64,000 bases of DNA from Megasphaera sp. (GTDB taxonomy: Bacteria; Bacillota; Negativicutes; Veillonellales; Megasphaeraceae): the NCBI GenBank assembly GCA_022486585.1, contig JAKVKI010000007.1:1-64000 (forward strand), given 5' to 3'. Under the pieces are notes generated by a model. That model was not told the DNA's origin. It saw only the letters and a list, made by a program, of their open reading frames with translations, and ran no database searches. Every line of letters starts with the position of its first letter. Position 1 is the first letter of the stretch. The position numbers and the translations under genes were made by a program. Below, piece by piece: positions 62,407 to 64,000 of this stretch.

Positions 62407-64000
62407 TGGTCTTATTCACCAGTCGTAGTGAGAAAAAAGCGCGGACGACAGTACGACGTATTTTGGATGCGTTTGCTGATCGTATCGGTAATGATACCTG
62501 GCAAACGGTGATAACTGCGCAAGGATTGCAAATGGTGAAACTATTGTTGCGTAAATATGCAACTAAAAACACAGCTGTTGCTTGTCATTGGATTCGTTCG
62601 CGCAGTCGCAGTGACGTAGTTTGGATTGTAGGGGATAGAGATAAGTTTAACAGTGCAGGTCTCGTTCCCGTGAATGCGACACGAAAAAATTTACAGCATC
62701 TTGAATGGGAGAATGACTGGCTGTATTTGCCACATATTAAAGTGCTGTCAGCTATGACAGCACTGTTGCATGATTGGGGAAAGGCGAATGATTTTTTTCA
62801 AAACAAATTGGAAAAGCAAGAAAAAATTGCTGATCCCTTTCGTCATGAATGGCTTTCTTGTGAACTCATTGCGGCTTTAGTGGCAGTCGCTGGATCAGAA
62901 AAAAAGGACACGGGATGGTTGTCAATGCTTGCTTCCTGGGATTTTTCTGAAGAAGCGGTCATAGCAGCTGTGCAGCGACGACCGCTTAAAAACCTGGCTG
63001 AGTTGCCACCCTTGGCAGGCTTGCTCTGTTGGCTTATTCTCTCTCATCATCATTTGCCACAACTTTGTAAGGAAAAACGACAGGGCTTTGCTGGTGAGGA
63101 AATGCCTTCTTTTCAAGCTATGCTGCACGTTATTACGGCGCACTGGGGCTATGAAAATGATGCAATGAAAGAAAAAGTCAGTTTTTCCCAGGGGATACTG
63201 AAAGATGCTGCAGTATGGGCAAAACAAATAAAAAAATGGACAGCGCGAATGCTGGCGTTGCAAGATGATTTACAGAAACTGTTAGCATCAGAAGCGTTGC
63301 GGCCAGTCATAAGCTATGTCAGAGAATGTATCGTGCTAAGTGACCACTATGTGTCATCCAATGAAACAGCTAAAGGGAATTGGCAAACCCGTTTATATGC
63401 TAATACAGCTAAGGGAGAACTCAATCAAAAATTGGATGAACATCTTGTCAGAGTAGCAGATCAAGCGCTGAAAATTGCGCAACGCCTGCCTTCGTTTGCA
63501 CAGAAAATGGAAAGAGCCTACGATATACGGGAATTAAAGAAGAGAAGTCCCCATCAATTTGCTTGGCAGGATAAGGCTGTAGAAGGAATTAAGGAGTGTC
63601 ATGAGCAACAACGAGCGGGAAAAGAAGCAGATTGCAATTGGTTTGTTGTTAATATGGCCAGCACTGGTTGTGGCAAGACATTTGCAAATGCTAAGATAAT
63701 GCAAGCGCTATCAGAAGATGGCAAATCATTACGATATATGCTGGCGTTGGGCCTGCGTTCCCTTACGTTGCAGACTGGTGATGAATATCGCAGCCGTATA
63801 CATTTGACTCGTGATGAAATGGCTGTGCTGATTGGTTCGACAGCTGTAAGAACTTTACATGAAAAAGATCAAGAAGAAGCGAATAAACAGTTCGCAGGAG
63901 CCAATCCGGATTTAGCAGATGCGGACATCCAGGAGACGCTACTTGAAGGAGAACTGGATTATAGCGATACGTATATAGATAATTTTTTAGATATTTTTTT
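62403..64000 (+). CDS. cas3: CRISPR-associated Cas2-Cas3 fusion helicase-nuclease, type I-F (3' end outside the window)
   Basis: An open frame of at least 532 codons runs off the window. Residues ~1-100 correspond to the Cas2-like domain typical of type I-F (MMVLFTSRSEKKARTTVRRI). The HD nuclease domain follows, with TALLHDWGKANDFFQ near residue 119 and DPFRHEWLSCELIAA near 141. The helicase begins with Walker A NMASTGCGKTFANAKIM near residue 416 and ALGLRSLTLQTGDEYRSR near 447. Fusion of Cas2 to Cas3 is diagnostic of type I-F, where it acts in both adaptation and target degradation. The Csy effector genes and array should lie beyond 64000. Confidence 0.95.
   Translation, partial: MMVLFTSRSEKKARTTVRRILDAFADRIGNDTWQTVITAQGLQMVKLLLRKYATKNTAVACHWIRSRSRSDVVWIVGDRDKFNSAGLVPVNATRKNLQHLEWENDWLYLPHIKVLSAMTALLHDWGKANDFFQNKLEKQEKIADPFRHEWLSCELIAALVAVAGSEKKDTGWLSMLASWDFSEEAVIAAVQRRPLKNLAELPPLAGLLCWLILSHHHLPQLCKEKRQGFAGEEMPSFQAMLHVITAHWGYENDAMKEKVSFSQGILKDAAVWAKQIKKWTARMLALQDDLQKLLASEALRPVISYVRECIVLSDHYVSSNETAKGNWQTRLYANTAKGELNQKLDEHLVRVADQALKIAQRLPSFAQKMERAYDIRELKKRSPHQFAWQDKAVEGIKECHEQQRAGKEADCNWFVVNMASTGCGKTFANAKIMQALSEDGKSLRYMLALGLRSLTLQTGDEYRSRIHLTRDEMAVLIGSTAVRTLHEKDQEEANKQFAGANPDLADADIQETLLEGELDYSDTYIDNFLDIF

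Noticed and set aside
1-64000. tRNA or rRNA genes and insertion sequences
   Set aside because: I saw no tRNA-like cloverleaf with a T-loop signature, no rRNA segments and no transposase-like protein in the window.

Overview
The window looks like a chromosomal segment of a diderm Firmicute of class Negativicutes, most likely a Megasphaera-like member of the Veillonellaceae. Gene orders are typical of Firmicutes: tig-clpP-clpX-lon-engB, alaS-ireB-ruvX-yrzB, a T-box on pheST and a c-di-AMP riboswitch on a cell-wall hydrolase. Alongside these is a complete ADP-heptose/LPS-core cluster and a signal-peptide outer-membrane barrel protein, which means an outer membrane. A group-B-like [FeFe] hydrogenase, an acyl-CoA dehydrogenase and many ferredoxin-type proteins point to an anaerobic fermenter. 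The taxonomic call is inferred from content, not from a database search.

Layout. 1-1761: end of one trkH and a complete second trkH (K+ uptake). 1764-4796: a ZTP riboswitch, then fhs, fchA and a macrodomain hydrolase. 4869-5959 (minus strand): an MBL-fold hydrolase and a Cys-rich protein of unknown function. 6121-15905: trmL, ylbF-like, murB, typA, a DUF362 ferredoxin protein, a HAD phosphatase, an M16 protease and gluQ. 16052-28933: a division and cell-wall (dcw) cluster (mraZ, rsmH, ftsL-like, murE, murF, mraY, murD, murG, murC, ddl, ftsQ, ftsZ) that lacks ftsI, ftsW and ftsA. 29009-34515: nrdR followed by hldE-hldD-gmhB and two heptosyltransferases. 34516-37678: outer-membrane protein, a structured ncRNA, two hotdog thioesterases and an acyl-CoA dehydrogenase. 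37735-41514: T-box and pheST. 41615-47987: trigger factor, ClpP, ClpX, Lon and EngB. 48142-50377: thioredoxin-like protein, a GT2 glycosyltransferase, and a c-di-AMP riboswitch with its NlpC/P60 hydrolase. 50480-54190: alaS-ireB-ruvX-yrzB. 54268-59741: [FeFe] hydrogenase, Tat-type Fe-S aldo/keto reductase, a polyferredoxin membrane protein broken by one in-frame TGA, and a convergent DMT transporter. 59742-64000: a noncoding island of 419-bp tandem structured repeats, a small orphan gene, and the start of a type I-F CRISPR-Cas operon (cas1, cas2-3, running off the window).

Most unusual material. Three things stand out. (1) About 2.4 tandem copies of an exactly 419-bp noncoding unit that can fold into a long, nested, multi-branched structure, lying directly upstream of the cas operon. 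(2) A strong-promoter/terminator ncRNA at 35327-35553 that I could not assign to a family. (3) A TGA codon that splits a NapH-like ferredoxin membrane protein just before its second conserved GRxYC motif. No CRISPR array, tRNA or rRNA gene was seen.
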